Of a stretch of DNA of 64,000 nucleotides, positions 1 through 9,755 are shown in pieces. Position 1 is the stretch's first letter. Each line of letters starts with the position of its first letter. This DNA is from Peptococcaceae bacterium UBA7702 (GTDB lineage: Bacteria; Bacillota; Dehalobacteriia; UBA7702). The stretch spans positions 1,070,536-1,134,535 of the forward strand of contig DLGE01000001.1 of NCBI GenBank assembly GCA_002482535.1, in the 5' to 3' direction. Below the pieces are notes generated by a model that worked only from the letters and a program-made list of their open reading frames with translations, was not told the origin of the DNA and made no database searches. Position numbers and translations under genes: made by a program.

Positions 1-2
1 GC

Positions 3-578
3 CTGCTCCCTGACGATATCTCCGCTTTGAATCTCGCCTTCACCGGCAACAGGGATTTTCTGCTGCCCACCGGCTATCGCGTCAAAGATTTAGAAGCCGC
101 CGTGGCTTATACGGAAAACGGTTATCTCAGCGGCACCATCACCTTGACGCTGCCTCAGGACGCTTCCTATGCCGGCACGATCACGAAAATATCCTTCTAC
201 GAAAAAAATGAGCGCTCCCCTTGGGGCAAAGTTTTTAAAATCATCGGCTTGGTCTTACTGATCCTTATAGCCGTTGCCGCGGCGCTGTTCAGCTTCCGTT
301 ATTTGAAAGGGCGCAATAAGGATTACGTGAAGCGCATTCATCAGACAGCGCAAAAAGAAAAAGAAAAGTACATGAAACGACTGCGCACCCAGACATCCTC
401 CCTTTATCAGGAAAAGGGCGGCGGCAAACAGGAAGATCCTTACGCCAAGAAAACCTATGTCGCCGGCAGCTCGCAAAATAAGGACGGCGGTACGAGGCAA
501 AATAAGGATCAGCGCCGAAAACCGCCAAAGCCAAACAGCGGAACGCAACAGGGAAGGAACCGCAAACATCATCAATAA
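3..578 (+). CDS. C-terminal part of a membrane-anchored protein, possibly a D-Ala-D-Ala carboxypeptidase
   Basis: The frame is open from the first bases, so the gene starts upstream of the window and only about 191 residues are visible. What can be seen is a beta-rich extracytoplasmic stretch, one strong membrane helix around visible residues 75-100, and a basic, Gln/Asn/Lys-rich cytoplasmic tail. A small beta domain followed by a C-terminal anchor is the layout of low-molecular-weight penicillin-binding proteins such as DacF, and I suggest that only weakly because the catalytic part is missing. The tail is unusually long and charged. A TTG at 27 is in frame but has no ribosome binding site, so it is not a start. 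Confidence 0.45.
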   Translation: MLPDDISALNLAFTGNRDFLLPTGYRVKDLEAAVAYTENGYLSGTITLTLPQDASYAGTITKISFYEKNERSPWGKVFKIIGLVLLILIAVAAALFSFRYLKGRNKDYVKRIHQTAQKEKEKYMKRLRTQTSSLYQEKGGGKQEDPYAKKTYVAGSSQNKDGGTRQNKDQRRKPPKPNSGTQQGRNRKHHQ

Positions 579-684
579 AACACGAAAAAATAGAATCATG
601 CGAAAACGGTCACAGAAATGTCATGTTTTGCCATCATAATGAAACCAATCAATGTTGTTCGAACTTTGAATGGAGGTACCAATT

Positions 685-1356
685 GTGAATATTTTAATCG
701 CAGAAGATGAAGAAAGAATGCGCCGTTTGGTCAAAGATTTTTTAACCAAAGAGGGTTACACTGTTTTTGAAGCCGCTGACGGACAGGAAGCCATGGATAT
801 CATTGAAGCCAAGCTGGGACAGTTGAGTCTCGTCATTCTTGATGTGATGATGCCCCACTACGACGGCTGGAGCGTGTTGCGGCACATCCGTAAAAAGGAC
901 GCTCAATTACCTGTCATCATGCTGACGGCCCGTTCCGAAGACAGCGACGAGGTGTTTGGCTTAGAACTCGGCGCCAGCGATTACATCACCAAGCCCTTCA
1001 GCCCCATCGTCCTGATGGCCCGGATCAAACTACTTTTAAGGCAGCAGCCGGAAAACGCTGCCTGCGCCATGAAAGAATTTGACGGTCTCGTCATCGATGA
1101 AGTCGCCAGAGTCGTTGCAGACGACGGAAAACGCATCGATTTGAGCCCCAAAGAATATGAACTCCTCGTCTATCTCGCCGTCAACCGCAAAGTCGCCCTT
1201 AGCCGGGAACAGATTTTAAACGCGCTCTGGGGCTATGATTACTTTGGTGATCTGCGCACCGTCGATACACACATCAAAAAACTCCGGGCAAAATTAGGCG
1301 AAAAAGGCAATCTCATTGAAACCGTACGCGGCTACGGTTACCGTTTCGAGGGGTAA
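685..1356 (+). CDS. OmpR/PhoB-family response regulator
   Basis: A 223-residue two-domain DNA-binding response regulator. Residues 1-115 form the receiver domain, with the acidic pocket (Glu7, Asp8), the phosphoacceptor Asp53 in LDVMMP and the conserved Lys in the KPF motif. Residues about 130-222 form the winged-helix effector, ending in the typical RTVDTHIKKLR and RGYGYRF segments. I place the start at GTG 685 because GGAGGT at 672-677 lies seven bases upstream; the ATG at 670 overlaps that site. The histidine kinase follows after 30 bases, so the pair is very likely co-transcribed and forms one phosphorelay. The signal and target genes are unknown. Confidence 0.95.
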   Translation: MNILIAEDEERMRRLVKDFLTKEGYTVFEAADGQEAMDIIEAKLGQLSLVILDVMMPHYDGWSVLRHIRKKDAQLPVIMLTARSEDSDEVFGLELGASDYITKPFSPIVLMARIKLLLRQQPENAACAMKEFDGLVIDEVARVVADDGKRIDLSPKEYELLVYLAVNRKVALSREQILNALWGYDYFGDLRTVDTHIKKLRAKLGEKGNLIETVRGYGYRFEG

Positions 1357-1386
1357 GACCACCCGTACCGCACAAAAGGATATCCT

Positions 1387-2937
1387 ATGAAATACTCGAT
1401 TCAGGCGAAACTATTCATCACGGTGGGCTTTGTCGTCATCGTCTTCATGCTGATTTTGACTTCGTCCCACCTGCTCTTCTATGGCAAATACGCCTTGGCG
1501 GAGAATAAGAATATGCTGGCCGAAGCGTACCATACCCTCTATAACGAAGTCATCAAAAACAATGGCTATTTGTCCAGCAATATTGAAGAATTTGAATCTG
1601 CATCAGGCATGCAGATTCTGTTTCTCAACAGCAATTACGATACCGTCAGCGCCTTTATCATTGAGGATAACGGTGAAATCCACCAAAAAATCGCCGATAC
1701 CATGGACTCTGAGCTCTATCAGCGGGAAATCGAAACCTTCGGCTCCGCGATCCACAAAGATGGCTATATCATCTACACCCAAAACGATGAATTCTCCCAG
1801 GGCCGCTTTTTGACCCTCATTGGCGAACTGCCTTTGAGCAACGATATGTTCTACATCGTCCTGCGCGTCTCCGTCCCCTCCATTGAGGCGAATATCGGAT
1901 ACAGCCGCTTCTTCATCGTCATGACCGGCGGCCTCACGATGATTGTTTCCCTGCTGATGGCCTACTTCATTTCCCGCCATTGGGTCAAGCCGATCCTCGA
2001 AATCAACATCATCACTAAAAACATGGCCAACCTTGATTTCACCAGGAAATTCAAGGGAAACACCACCGATGAAATCGGCGAACTGGGGGAAAACGTCAAT
2101 TTCCTCTCCTCCCACTTAGAGGAATCCATCAAAGAGCTGCAACGGACCAATGAACGGCTGGAAGAAGAAATCAAAAAGGAACGGCAAATCGACGAAATGC
2201 GGCAAAATCTCATTGCCAACGTTTCCCACGATTTAAAAACGCCCATTGCCATCATTCAGGGCTATGCCGAAGGGCTCAAAGAAAATATCAGCGAAAGCCA
2301 GGAAGACCGTGATTTCTACTGCTCCGTGATCATGGAGGAATCCGACCGCATGAATAAATTGGTGCGCCAGATCCTCGATCTTTCCCAGTTGGAACTGGGA
2401 AAAGTGAAACCGGAAATCGAATCCCTGGAAATTGCCTCCTTTGTCGAGGTGATCATTGCCAAATTCAATCTGATGTTCAAGGAAAAGGACATTCGGGTGC
2501 AAACCAAGATTGAAAAGAACATGATTTTGGCCGACAGCAACATGCTGAGCCAGGTACTGATCAACCTGATCACCAACGCCGCGGATCACACGGCAAGCGG
2601 CGGCATCATCGAAGTCAGCGCCGTAAAAATCGGCGAAAAGCTCCATCTCAACGTCTTTAACGAGGGAGAAAACATTCCCGAAGACGAACTGGATAAGATT
2701 TGGCTCAGCTTCTATAAACGCAACAAATCCCGTACCGGTATTTACGGTGGCACCGGCATCGGTCTGACCATCGTGAAAACCATCATGGAAGCCCACAACA
2801 ATCAGTGCGGTGTCTTCAACGGCGAAAATGGTGTCAACTTCTGGTTTGAACTGGACTTTGATAACGAAAACGACATGGACGACCGCACCCTGACAGACCC
2901 TTCCGGAACGCCGGAAGAACCGCCAACCGAAGCATAA
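1387..2937 (+). CDS. Membrane sensor histidine kinase
   Basis: A 516-residue sensor kinase and cognate partner of the preceding response regulator. A membrane helix at residues about 10-30 and a second at about 178-198 enclose an extracytoplasmic sensor region of about 145 residues. A HAMP-like linker follows (about 200-255), then the dimerisation domain with H-box NVSHDLKTP (phosphoaccepting His281), and an ATPase domain with N-box NLITNAADH and the G-box GGTGIGLTI. The last 25 residues are acidic and proline-rich and look disordered. The sensor segment resembles no ligand domain I can name. An intrinsic terminator follows at once. Confidence 0.95.
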   Translation: MKYSIQAKLFITVGFVVIVFMLILTSSHLLFYGKYALAENKNMLAEAYHTLYNEVIKNNGYLSSNIEEFESASGMQILFLNSNYDTVSAFIIEDNGEIHQKIADTMDSELYQREIETFGSAIHKDGYIIYTQNDEFSQGRFLTLIGELPLSNDMFYIVLRVSVPSIEANIGYSRFFIVMTGGLTMIVSLLMAYFISRHWVKPILEINIITKNMANLDFTRKFKGNTTDEIGELGENVNFLSSHLEESIKELQRTNERLEEEIKKERQIDEMRQNLIANVSHDLKTPIAIIQGYAEGLKENISESQEDRDFYCSVIMEESDRMNKLVRQILDLSQLELGKVKPEIESLEIASFVEVIIAKFNLMFKEKDIRVQTKIEKNMILADSNMLSQVLINLITNAADHTASGGIIEVSAVKIGEKLHLNVFNEGENIPEDELDKIWLSFYKRNKSRTGIYGGTGIGLTIVKTIMEAHNNQCGVFNGENGVNFWFELDFDNENDMDDRTLTDPSGTPEEPPTEA

Positions 2938-2962
2938 AAAGATCATAAAACCTAAATAAAAA

Positions 2963-2986
2963 ATCCGGCGCAGGCCGGATTTTTTT
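2963..2986 (+). terminator. Intrinsic terminator of the two-component operon
   Basis: ATCCGGC, a four-base loop and GCCGGAT are followed by six T residues. It lies 25 bases after the kinase stop codon. Confidence 0.9.
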
Positions 2987-3026
2987 AATGCAATCATATT
3001 ATTTTTTGCCGTTTCCTGATGCGCCG

Positions 3027-3668
3027 TCAGATTTCCCTTTTGGCTTTAAAATAGGCAATGACGGCAGGCAGTAAAGAAATGAGCACAATCAGGATGAGCA
3101 CAATACTGAAATTATTCTGCACAATGGGAATATTACCGAAGAAATATCCCGCTGCCGAGATAAGGCCGATCCAAAGAACGACGGCGATCAGATTATAAAC
3201 CATAAATTTCCGGTAAGACATACCTCCGATACCCACAACAAAAGGTGTAAATTGCCGCAGAATCGGCACGAATCGGGATAGGATGATGGCCTTCCCACCG
3301 TACTTTTCATAAAAATCCCCGGCTTTTTCAATATTCTCCTTTTTGATAAAGCGCCTTTCCGCCTTGGTGTATAGTTTCCTGCCCCAGGTGCGGCCAAAGT
3401 AAAAATTGAGTATCTCGCCAAAAAACGCCGCGAAGAAACAGATCAGAATCAAGGCCCAGATATCGATCAGCCCCACCGCCGCAAAAGTGGCACAGGCAAA
3501 AATGAAAGAATCCCCGGGCAGAAACAAAACAAACAAACCTGTTTCAGAAAAAATCACCGCAAAAATCAAAATATAAACCAGCAAACCGTATTCCATGATG
3601 AATCCCGCCAAATAATCATCGAGGTGAAACATCAATCCGTAAATCAAATCCAATAAATTCATTCTCAT
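3027..3668 (-). CDS. DedA-family (SNARE-associated) membrane protein
   Basis: About 213 residues with several membrane helices. The family signatures are visible: FLPGDSFIFACA, the G-E-x-x-x-F-Y-F-G segment (GEILNFYFGRTWG), and the RFVPILRQFTPFVVG motif with the conserved Arg and Pro residues. DedA proteins are inner-membrane proteins linked to lipid-carrier flipping (undecaprenyl phosphate or phospholipids) and to envelope homeostasis. A TTG at 3680 and ATGs at 3668 and 3662 are all in frame with no clear Shine-Dalgarno sequence; I use 3668. It converges on the two-component operon. Confidence 0.9.
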   Translation of the reverse strand: MRMNLLDLIYGLMFHLDDYLAGFIMEYGLLVYILIFAVIFSETGLFVLFLPGDSFIFACATFAAVGLIDIWALILICFFAAFFGEILNFYFGRTWGRKLYTKAERRFIKKENIEKAGDFYEKYGGKAIILSRFVPILRQFTPFVVGIGGMSYRKFMVYNLIAVVLWIGLISAAGYFFGNIPIVQNNFSIVLILIVLISLLPAVIAYFKAKREI

Positions 3669-3807
3669 ACCTATTCGCAATTTTCTATAAAATCAAAGCA
3701 CTAAAGGGTCTTTTCCATCGATTTTCGGGGAAACAAAGTTAGCTGCCGGGAAAGAAAGCCTCACCGTAATCGGTCAAGGCACCCCTTCCCAGCCATTTCT
3801 ATGCCGC

Positions 3808-5859
3808 TTATACCCATGAAGGGCGGCCTACGGCGATCACTTCCAGTTCCGACTCAATGAACATCGTCAGATTTTCACTGTAATTATTGGACGCTTTTTT
3901 ATCGCGGCGTTCCACCAGAATATCGTATTTACCCACGGCCTGTTTCAGCATGGTTTTTCTCATCTGCTCTTTCCCGATGCGCGTGGCGTATTGGATGGCC
4001 TGCTCCATTTGGAAGACACGGTCACGGTTTTGATTGGCGATATGCATCTGCTCGGCGGTAACATCGTCCACATCGTGGTCAACGTCTTCTATGCCGCCGT
4101 AAGCGATTCTGCCCCAGGGAGCATAAATATGGATGCCGTCGATTTCATGGTTCTGTACGGAGATGCGGTAAATGTGCATCACCTTGCCGGCTGCGGCACC
4201 CACGGCGTTGGCGACGTCGTGATGGGCAGGATAGACCGCCTCGGTATGAAATTTTTCCGCCGCCGGGGTAAGCCAGGCTCTCACCGGCGCGCCGATCCCC
4301 ACCACCGGCATATTGAGACGGAAGATCTGAGTAAACAATTCGTCCTCTCTGCCGTAAAAGGCTTTTTCCACCAAGGTCTGCATTTGCTTGGTTTCCGCAG
4401 CATCGGTGGCGATGCGTTCGTAGGACATCACGCTGTTCAAAATCGTACGGGTCAAAGAGTCGGTGATATGAAAGCGCATGGATTCCATGACGTCGTTTTT
4501 ATCCTCACACCAACGCTTGGCAATGAGAAATAGGGCGAGGCTGGCGCCTTCTTTGTTGCCTCTGACGTATTCCCCCGTAACGTGGAGCAGGTCTGTGGGT
4601 GTGAAACCCACCATGGCCACAACGCCGTGTTCAATCAGGCGCTCCATTTTAAGGAATTCCGAATCGATCCCGTAGCGTTGGGCCAAATGGTAAAGGGTAT
4701 GGGGGCCGTCTGCTAAATATCCCAATAAGGTTTTTTCCATGGATGTCAGCTCCATGGCTTTGGGTGGCTGACGTAATAAGAGATAGCCCTCACAAAGCTC
4801 GTTCATCATCATGCCGATTCTTTTCGGAAACATCTGGCGCAGTTCGTCAAGATAATCCGGGTACACCTTGGTCACGGTGGAAATGGGATAAACGCGGCGG
4901 GGCCCGACTTTGACGCCGCCGCCAATGACGTCAAACCAAATACGGCTGTCACCGCCGAGGCCGAAGGTGTTGACTTCCGTGGCGGCAACCCGCGTCCGCC
5001 AACCGCCCACGAGAGCGCCTTCCGGATCAATGCGGGGCCGCCCATTTTTCATCACGGCAATATCCGTCGTGGTACCGCCCATATCAAGAATAAGGCCGTT
5101 TTCCGTCCCGTTTAAGAAAGTAGCGCCGATGATGCTGGCCGCAGGGCCGGAAAGAATCGTCTCGATGGGTCTGTCTTTGGCGACGGTTTCATTCATCAGG
5201 CTGCCGTCGCCTTTGACGATCATCACCGGAATATCCATATGCTTTTGGGCCAGGGCCGCTTTGACCGCCGTCATCAATTCATCGATAACCGACAGCAATC
5301 TGGCGTTCAATACCGCGGTAACGGTGCGTTCTTGCATCCCTAAGGCGGTGGATAATTCATGAGCGGCAATACAGGGCAAATCGAGGATTTCCCGGACCAT
5401 GGCTTTTACTTCGTCCTCCAGCACGGGGTTGCGAATACTCAGGATGCCGGAAACGGCCACCGCGTCCACCTTGCCCCGCATGGCCGTAATCGCTTTGCGG
5501 GTTTTTCCATAATCAAGGGGAGTCACCACCGTGCCGTGAAGATCGACTTCTCCGGGAAGCATGGTCATTTCACATTGGGGTAGCGACTGGCTGGGGGTAA
5601 AGCCCAAAAGCAGCAGGCCCACGCGGCAACCGCGGCCTTCGACGATGGCGTTGGTGGCCAACGTTGTGGACAAGGAAGCATATTCTACCTTTTCAAAATG
5701 ATCAAAATCAAGCTCATCAATGGCCTGGTTGATACCATCGATCAAATGATAATGAGTCGTTTCCGCTTTGGCGGCGGCAAAAATCTCTTTGGTCTTTAAA
5801 TCAATGATCACCGCGTCGGTATAAGTACCGCCGGTGTCGATGCCGAGTACAATTGACAT
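3808..5859 (-). CDS. Hydantoinase/oxoprolinase-family protein
   Basis: A 683-residue member of the HyuA-type hydantoinase/oxoprolinase superfamily, an actin-like ATPase fold. The N-terminus begins with the phosphate-binding motif GIDTGGTYTDAVI. A second glycine-rich motif, LILDMGGTTTDIAVM, lies near residue 257, and LSGPAASIIGA before it is also typical. Relatives hydrolyse 5-oxoproline, hydantoins or acetone in ATP-dependent reactions, often with a separate beta subunit. No HyuB-like partner is visible here, so the substrate is open. AAAGGAG lies five bases before the ATG. The GT2-GtrA gene ends 30 bases upstream, so the two may share a transcript. Confidence 0.85.
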   Translation of the reverse strand: MSIVLGIDTGGTYTDAVIIDLKTKEIFAAAKAETTHYHLIDGINQAIDELDFDHFEKVEYASLSTTLATNAIVEGRGCRVGLLLLGFTPSQSLPQCEMTMLPGEVDLHGTVVTPLDYGKTRKAITAMRGKVDAVAVSGILSIRNPVLEDEVKAMVREILDLPCIAAHELSTALGMQERTVTAVLNARLLSVIDELMTAVKAALAQKHMDIPVMIVKGDGSLMNETVAKDRPIETILSGPAASIIGATFLNGTENGLILDMGGTTTDIAVMKNGRPRIDPEGALVGGWRTRVAATEVNTFGLGGDSRIWFDVIGGGVKVGPRRVYPISTVTKVYPDYLDELRQMFPKRIGMMMNELCEGYLLLRQPPKAMELTSMEKTLLGYLADGPHTLYHLAQRYGIDSEFLKMERLIEHGVVAMVGFTPTDLLHVTGEYVRGNKEGASLALFLIAKRWCEDKNDVMESMRFHITDSLTRTILNSVMSYERIATDAAETKQMQTLVEKAFYGREDELFTQIFRLNMPVVGIGAPVRAWLTPAAEKFHTEAVYPAHHDVANAVGAAAGKVMHIYRISVQNHEIDGIHIYAPWGRIAYGGIEDVDHDVDDVTAEQMHIANQNRDRVFQMEQAIQYATRIGKEQMRKTMLKQAVGKYDILVERRDKKASNNYSENLTMFIESELEVIAVGRPSWV

Positions 5860-5889
5860 AGTAACTCCTTTCGTAACAGCTCCTGTTGT

Positions 5890-6975
5890 TTACCTTCGTA
5901 TGGTGTGTTTGGGATTTTTAAAAACCCAACGTAATTGCACCTGATAACTGAAGAGGGCAAGGCAGCCGTCAACCAACATTTTAATGAATACTTCATCGAT
6001 GCCAGAAATCGCCGTCAAGCTTAATACGCAGAGATAGGACACGCTCAGCTGGCAAACCCAGAGGGTATAAAACTTCAGCATCGTGGGATAAAAACGGGTG
6101 TCCTGAGAAAAGACGATGCGGCGATTGATCATATAGTTGAGCATCGAGGAAAAGATACGCGCAATCAGCGTTCCCAGCAGAATACGGCTGGACAAGGGCA
6201 AATCGGAAAAGATCAGCTTCGTCAACACGATGAAGAGGGTAAGGTCAAGGGCGGACGCTGTCAACGACGAAGCAAAATAACGTAGCAAGCCCCGGGCCAT
6301 GATTTTACCGATGCGCCAGGAATCGGCAAAAGGGCGGTAATGGCTTTCGATGTTGCCTCGAAAATAAACGGTATCTACGGGTACAAGGGTAAAGGAAATG
6401 CTCTCCCGCTTCGCTTCGATCAACACGTTCAATTCGTAATCGTAGCGATCGCCTTTGACCATCAACAGCCAATCCAACATGGAACGGCGAAATCCTCTGA
6501 GACCCGTTTGGGTATCGGTAAGATCAATGCTGTAAAGGGCACGCATCACCGAGGAGGCGACACGGTTGCCGGTGCGGCTCAATTTCGGCGTGGTCTCTTC
6601 CGCAAAGGTGCGCACACCGAGGACAAGGTGATCCTTGGGCACCGAACACAATTTATCGTAGACAGCCTTCACGTCTTTGGGACGGTGCTGACCGTCGCAA
6701 TCCACCGTGATCACACCCATAAAATCCGAAAAATGACTGATACACCAACGGATTGCTGTTTTGATCGAGGCGCCCTTGCCTCTATTTTCTTCGTGGAAAA
6801 GTACGGTACAATTTTCCTTGAAACATAAAGTACGGAATACTTTTCGATATTTCACGCCGCTGCCATCGTCGACAATGACCACCGGGCCGATATGCAGTTC
6901 CAAAAGTTCGTCGATGAAACCGACGAAATCTTTACTCGGCTCCAACGCGGAAACGATCAAAACACATCTTTCCAA
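5890..6975 (-). CDS. Glycosyltransferase family 2 fused to a GtrA-like membrane domain
   Basis: About 361 residues. Residues 1-210 are a GT2 glycosyltransferase of the dolichyl-phosphate-mannose synthase type, with IVDDGSG and the metal-binding VDCDGQHRP motif. Residues about 225-355 are a hydrophobic GtrA-like domain with four predicted helices, including the segment SSMLNYMINRRIVF typical of GtrA. Such fusions make and may flip polyprenyl-phosphate sugars for envelope glycosylation. I choose TTG 6975 because GGAGG lies eight bases before it; the in-frame ATG at 6990 contains that site and has nothing suitable upstream. Confidence 0.85.
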   Translation of the reverse strand: MERCVLIVSALEPSKDFVGFIDELLELHIGPVVIVDDGSGVKYRKVFRTLCFKENCTVLFHEENRGKGASIKTAIRWCISHFSDFMGVITVDCDGQHRPKDVKAVYDKLCSVPKDHLVLGVRTFAEETTPKLSRTGNRVASSVMRALYSIDLTDTQTGLRGFRRSMLDWLLMVKGDRYDYELNVLIEAKRESISFTLVPVDTVYFRGNIESHYRPFADSWRIGKIMARGLLRYFASSLTASALDLTLFIVLTKLIFSDLPLSSRILLGTLIARIFSSMLNYMINRRIVFSQDTRFYPTMLKFYTLWVCQLSVSYLCVLSLTAISGIDEVFIKMLVDGCLALFSYQVQLRWVFKNPKHTIRR

Positions 6976-7126
6976 TGCATTTTCCTCCATTTTCAATATA
7001 AAACTATAACAGATCACAGGGAAAAAATCAACATACATAAAAAGTAGCTGCAATGAAAAAGGCAGGTACCGGCGGCTTTATCCTAACAAAAAACACAATT
7101 TTACGGTTTTACGGCAAATTCTCCGT

Positions 7127-7160
7127 AAAAAATTACCTACCTATAAAGATAGGTAGGTAA
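7127..7160 (-). terminator. Intrinsic terminator after metK
   Basis: On the minus strand a perfect 12-bp stem (TTACCTACCTAT / ATAGGTAGGTAA, loop of four) is followed by six T residues. It closes the long yicC-to-metK gene cluster. Confidence 0.9.
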
Positions 7161-7193
7161 TAAGTTAGATAATAAGTAGCGTAACATCAATGA

Positions 7194-8348
7194 TTATTTT
7201 AGGTATTTGGCAAGCTCCGCCACGCGGTCCGTCTTTTCCCAAGGTAAATCCAGATCATCCCTGCCAAAGTGGCCGTAGGCCGCCACTTGACTATAAATGG
7301 GACGACGCAAATCGAGGCTATGGATGATGGCCGCGGGGCGCAAATCGAAGTTTTCCTTGATGATATCAACGATCTGATCATCGGGCAATTTGCCGGTGCC
7401 AAAGGTATCCACCATGATGGAAATGGGTTTCGCCACACCGATGGCATAGGAAACCTGAATTTCGCATTTTTTTGCCAAACCGGCGGCGACAATATTCTTC
7501 GCCACATAGCGGGCGGCATAACAAGCGGAACGGTCAACTTTCGTGGGATCTTTCCCGGAAAAAGCGCCGCCGCCGTGACGGCCCACGCCACCGTAAGTAT
7601 CGACGATGATTTTGCGGCCGGTGACCCCGGCATCCCCCTGGGGGCCGCCGATGACAAAACGGCCGGTGGGATTTACATGGTAAACCGTTTTTTCGTCCAG
7701 GAGCTCGCTGGGGAGCACCGCTTTGATCACATTCTGAATGACGTCTTGCTCCAATGTGTCGTGCCCGATATTTTCGTCGTGCTGGGTGGAAATGACCACG
7801 GTATCAATGCGCTTCACCTTACCGTTTTGATATTCCACCGCCACCTGGGTTTTGCCGTCGGGACGCAGATAAGGCAGGGTTCCCTCTTTTCTGACTTTTG
7901 TCAGCTGCCGCGTGAGGCGGTGGGCCAAAACAATGGGCATCGGCATCAATTCCGCTGTTTCATCCGTGGCATAGCCGTACATCATGCCCTGATCGCCAGC
8001 GCCGGTGGATTCGTCGTCTTTGGCGTTGTTGACGCCCATGGCGATATCGGGGCTCTGCTCCTTGATGGAAGTCAAAACGGCACAGGTTTCGCCGTCAAAG
8101 CCGTATTTGGCCCGGGTATAACCGATGTCGAGGACGGTTTCCCGGACAATGCTTGTAATATCCACATAACACTCGGTGGTGATCTCACCGGTGACCAAAA
8201 CAAGACCGGTGCTGACCACAACTTCACATGCCACTCTGGCATAGGGGTCATTGGCTAAAATAGCATCTAAAATACTGTCGGCAATTTTGTCGCAGATTTT
8301 ATCGGGATGGCCCTCGGTGACCGATTCCGACGTAATAATTTTTTTCAT
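7194..8348 (-). CDS. metK: S-adenosylmethionine synthase
   Basis: A 384-residue enzyme that makes S-adenosylmethionine from methionine and ATP. The signature SVTEGHPDKICDKIAD is at the N-terminus, and the P-loop-like GGAFSGKDPTKVDRSACY is near residue 250. Length is normal for the family. The ATG overlaps the coaBC stop codon by four bases, so translation is probably coupled. It is the last gene of the yicC-mihF-gmk-rpoZ-coaBC-metK cluster. The product feeds methyl-transfer reactions and, through SpeD encoded at 29.2 kb, polyamine synthesis. Confidence 0.98.
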   Translation of the reverse strand: MKKIITSESVTEGHPDKICDKIADSILDAILANDPYARVACEVVVSTGLVLVTGEITTECYVDITSIVRETVLDIGYTRAKYGFDGETCAVLTSIKEQSPDIAMGVNNAKDDESTGAGDQGMMYGYATDETAELMPMPIVLAHRLTRQLTKVRKEGTLPYLRPDGKTQVAVEYQNGKVKRIDTVVISTQHDENIGHDTLEQDVIQNVIKAVLPSELLDEKTVYHVNPTGRFVIGGPQGDAGVTGRKIIVDTYGGVGRHGGGAFSGKDPTKVDRSACYAARYVAKNIVAAGLAKKCEIQVSYAIGVAKPISIMVDTFGTGKLPDDQIVDIIKENFDLRPAAIIHSLDLRRPIYSQVAAYGHFGRDDLDLPWEKTDRVAELAKYLK

Positions 8349-9550
8349 TCACTCATTTCCTCCGTTTTTATAATGTAATCGATAATCGTATCTGCCAGCG
8401 TTTCCTTGGACATTTTCGTCAATTCCCAGGAACCGTTTTTGGTGAATATCGTAACGATATTGGTATCGCAGTCAAAACCGGCGCCCTCTGCCGCTACGTT
8501 ATTGGCCACGATCATATCGAGATTTTTCTTTTTTAACTTTGCCAAGGCATTTTCGGCGAGATTTTCCGTTTCCGCCGCGAAACCCACAAGAAAGCCATGC
8601 TTGTGCTCCCCCAGGGAAGCTAAAATATCGGGATTCTTAACCAATTGCAAGGTAAGGGTTTCCTTGTCTTTCTTGATCTTTTGTTTCACGGTCTCTGCCA
8701 CTCGGTAATCGGCGACGGCGGCGGCCATGATCGTGATATCCGCTTCCCGATAGATCTTTGCCACCTGGTCTTGCATTTCCAAAGCCGTGTTAACGGGATA
8801 AAAGTGCAGATCCCTGGGAGCATCGAGCTTCACCGGACCGCTGACGAGATGCACCGTGGCGCCGCGGCGCCGTGCCGCGTGAGCCAAAGCATACCCCATT
8901 TTACCGCTGCTCCGATTGGTAAGGAAGCGTACGGGATCGATGGACTCCGCGGTGGGACCCGCTGTCACCAAAACCGTCTTGCCCGTGAGATCCCTGCCTT
9001 TTTTTAGGGCATAGACCGTATCCAAGATCTTCTCTTCGATCATATCGATGGAGCCCAAGCGCCCCTTTCCCGTGGTGCCACAGGCCAGGAAACCCTCGTC
9101 GGGGTCGATTACCGTGAATCCAAGGCTCTTCAGCTTGGCCACGTTTTCCTGTTGCACGGGGTGCTCCCACATCATCGTATTCATGGCAGGGAAGTACATC
9201 ACCGGACTCTGCGCCGCCATAATCGTGGTGGAAAGCAGATCGTCGGCAATGCCATTGGCTGCCTTGCCGATGATATTGGCGGTGGCAGGGACGACCACCA
9301 GGAGATCGGCGCGCTCCGCGATGGAGATATGCTCCACCCGTTCTCCCACTTTTTCTTGGAACATTTCACAGCGCACGGGATTTCCGGAAAGCGTGCTAAA
9401 AGTAAGAGGCGCCACCAGTTTCGTAGCCGCCTCCGTCATAATCACTTCAATTTGAAAGCCTTTTTTCACCAGCCTGCTCACAAGCTCCGTCACTTTGTAG
9501 GCGGCGATGCCCCCGGTAATGCCGATGGCAATGGTTTTCACCTCAGTCAT
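8345..9550 (-). CDS. coaBC: Bifunctional phosphopantothenoylcysteine decarboxylase / phosphopantothenate-cysteine ligase
   Basis: A 401-residue coenzyme A biosynthesis enzyme. The N-terminal half is the flavin-dependent decarboxylase (CoaC), with GITGGIAAYK and the substrate-clamp motif PAMNTMMW. The C-terminal half is the ligase (CoaB), with VLVTAGPTAESIDPVRFLTN and the conserved NPDILASLG region. GAGGAGG lies six bases before ATG 9550; an upstream in-frame extension to 9577 has no such site. The start lies inside the end of rpoZ by eight bases, which fits translational coupling in a housekeeping operon. Confidence 0.97.
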   Translation of the reverse strand: MTEVKTIAIGITGGIAAYKVTELVSRLVKKGFQIEVIMTEAATKLVAPLTFSTLSGNPVRCEMFQEKVGERVEHISIAERADLLVVVPATANIIGKAANGIADDLLSTTIMAAQSPVMYFPAMNTMMWEHPVQQENVAKLKSLGFTVIDPDEGFLACGTTGKGRLGSIDMIEEKILDTVYALKKGRDLTGKTVLVTAGPTAESIDPVRFLTNRSSGKMGYALAHAARRRGATVHLVSGPVKLDAPRDLHFYPVNTALEMQDQVAKIYREADITIMAAAVADYRVAETVKQKIKKDKETLTLQLVKNPDILASLGEHKHGFLVGFAAETENLAENALAKLKKKNLDMIVANNVAAEGAGFDCDTNIVTIFTKNGSWELTKMSKETLADTIIDYIIKTEEMSE

Positions 9551-9755
9551 GGGAGTCCTCCTCAACAATATTCGCATTCCTGACCCAGCTCACTTTATTC
9601 TCAGCGATTTCCCGTAGGGCCAGGGAGACGGGATTCTCCAGGCTATTCTCACATTCTTCCATGATTTTACGCGCCCGTTTCGAGCTGGCTGTTACCAGGG
9701 TATATTTGGAATCCACCTTTTTCAGTAATTGATCCAAACTAGGTTCTACCATCAT
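9543..9755 (-). CDS. rpoZ: RNA polymerase omega subunit
   Basis: A 70-residue protein with the omega-subunit pattern: an N-terminal PSLDQLL segment, then SKYTLVTASSKRARKI, then NPVSLALREIAENKV. It helps assemble and stabilise the beta' subunit of RNA polymerase. It overlaps gmk by four bases and coaBC by eight. The gmk-rpoZ-coaBC order is widespread in Bacillota and Actinomycetota and strongly supports the call despite the small size. The start is one of two adjacent ATG codons; GGAGG lies 10 bases before the first. Confidence 0.93.
   Translation of the reverse strand: MMVEPSLDQLLKKVDSKYTLVTASSKRARKIMEECENSLENPVSLALREIAENKVSWVRNANIVEEDSHD

Noticed and set aside
7269..8258. Long plus-strand reading frames opposite metK and other genes
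   Set aside because: They lie antisense to well-identified genes, lack ribosome binding sites and show no domain pattern.
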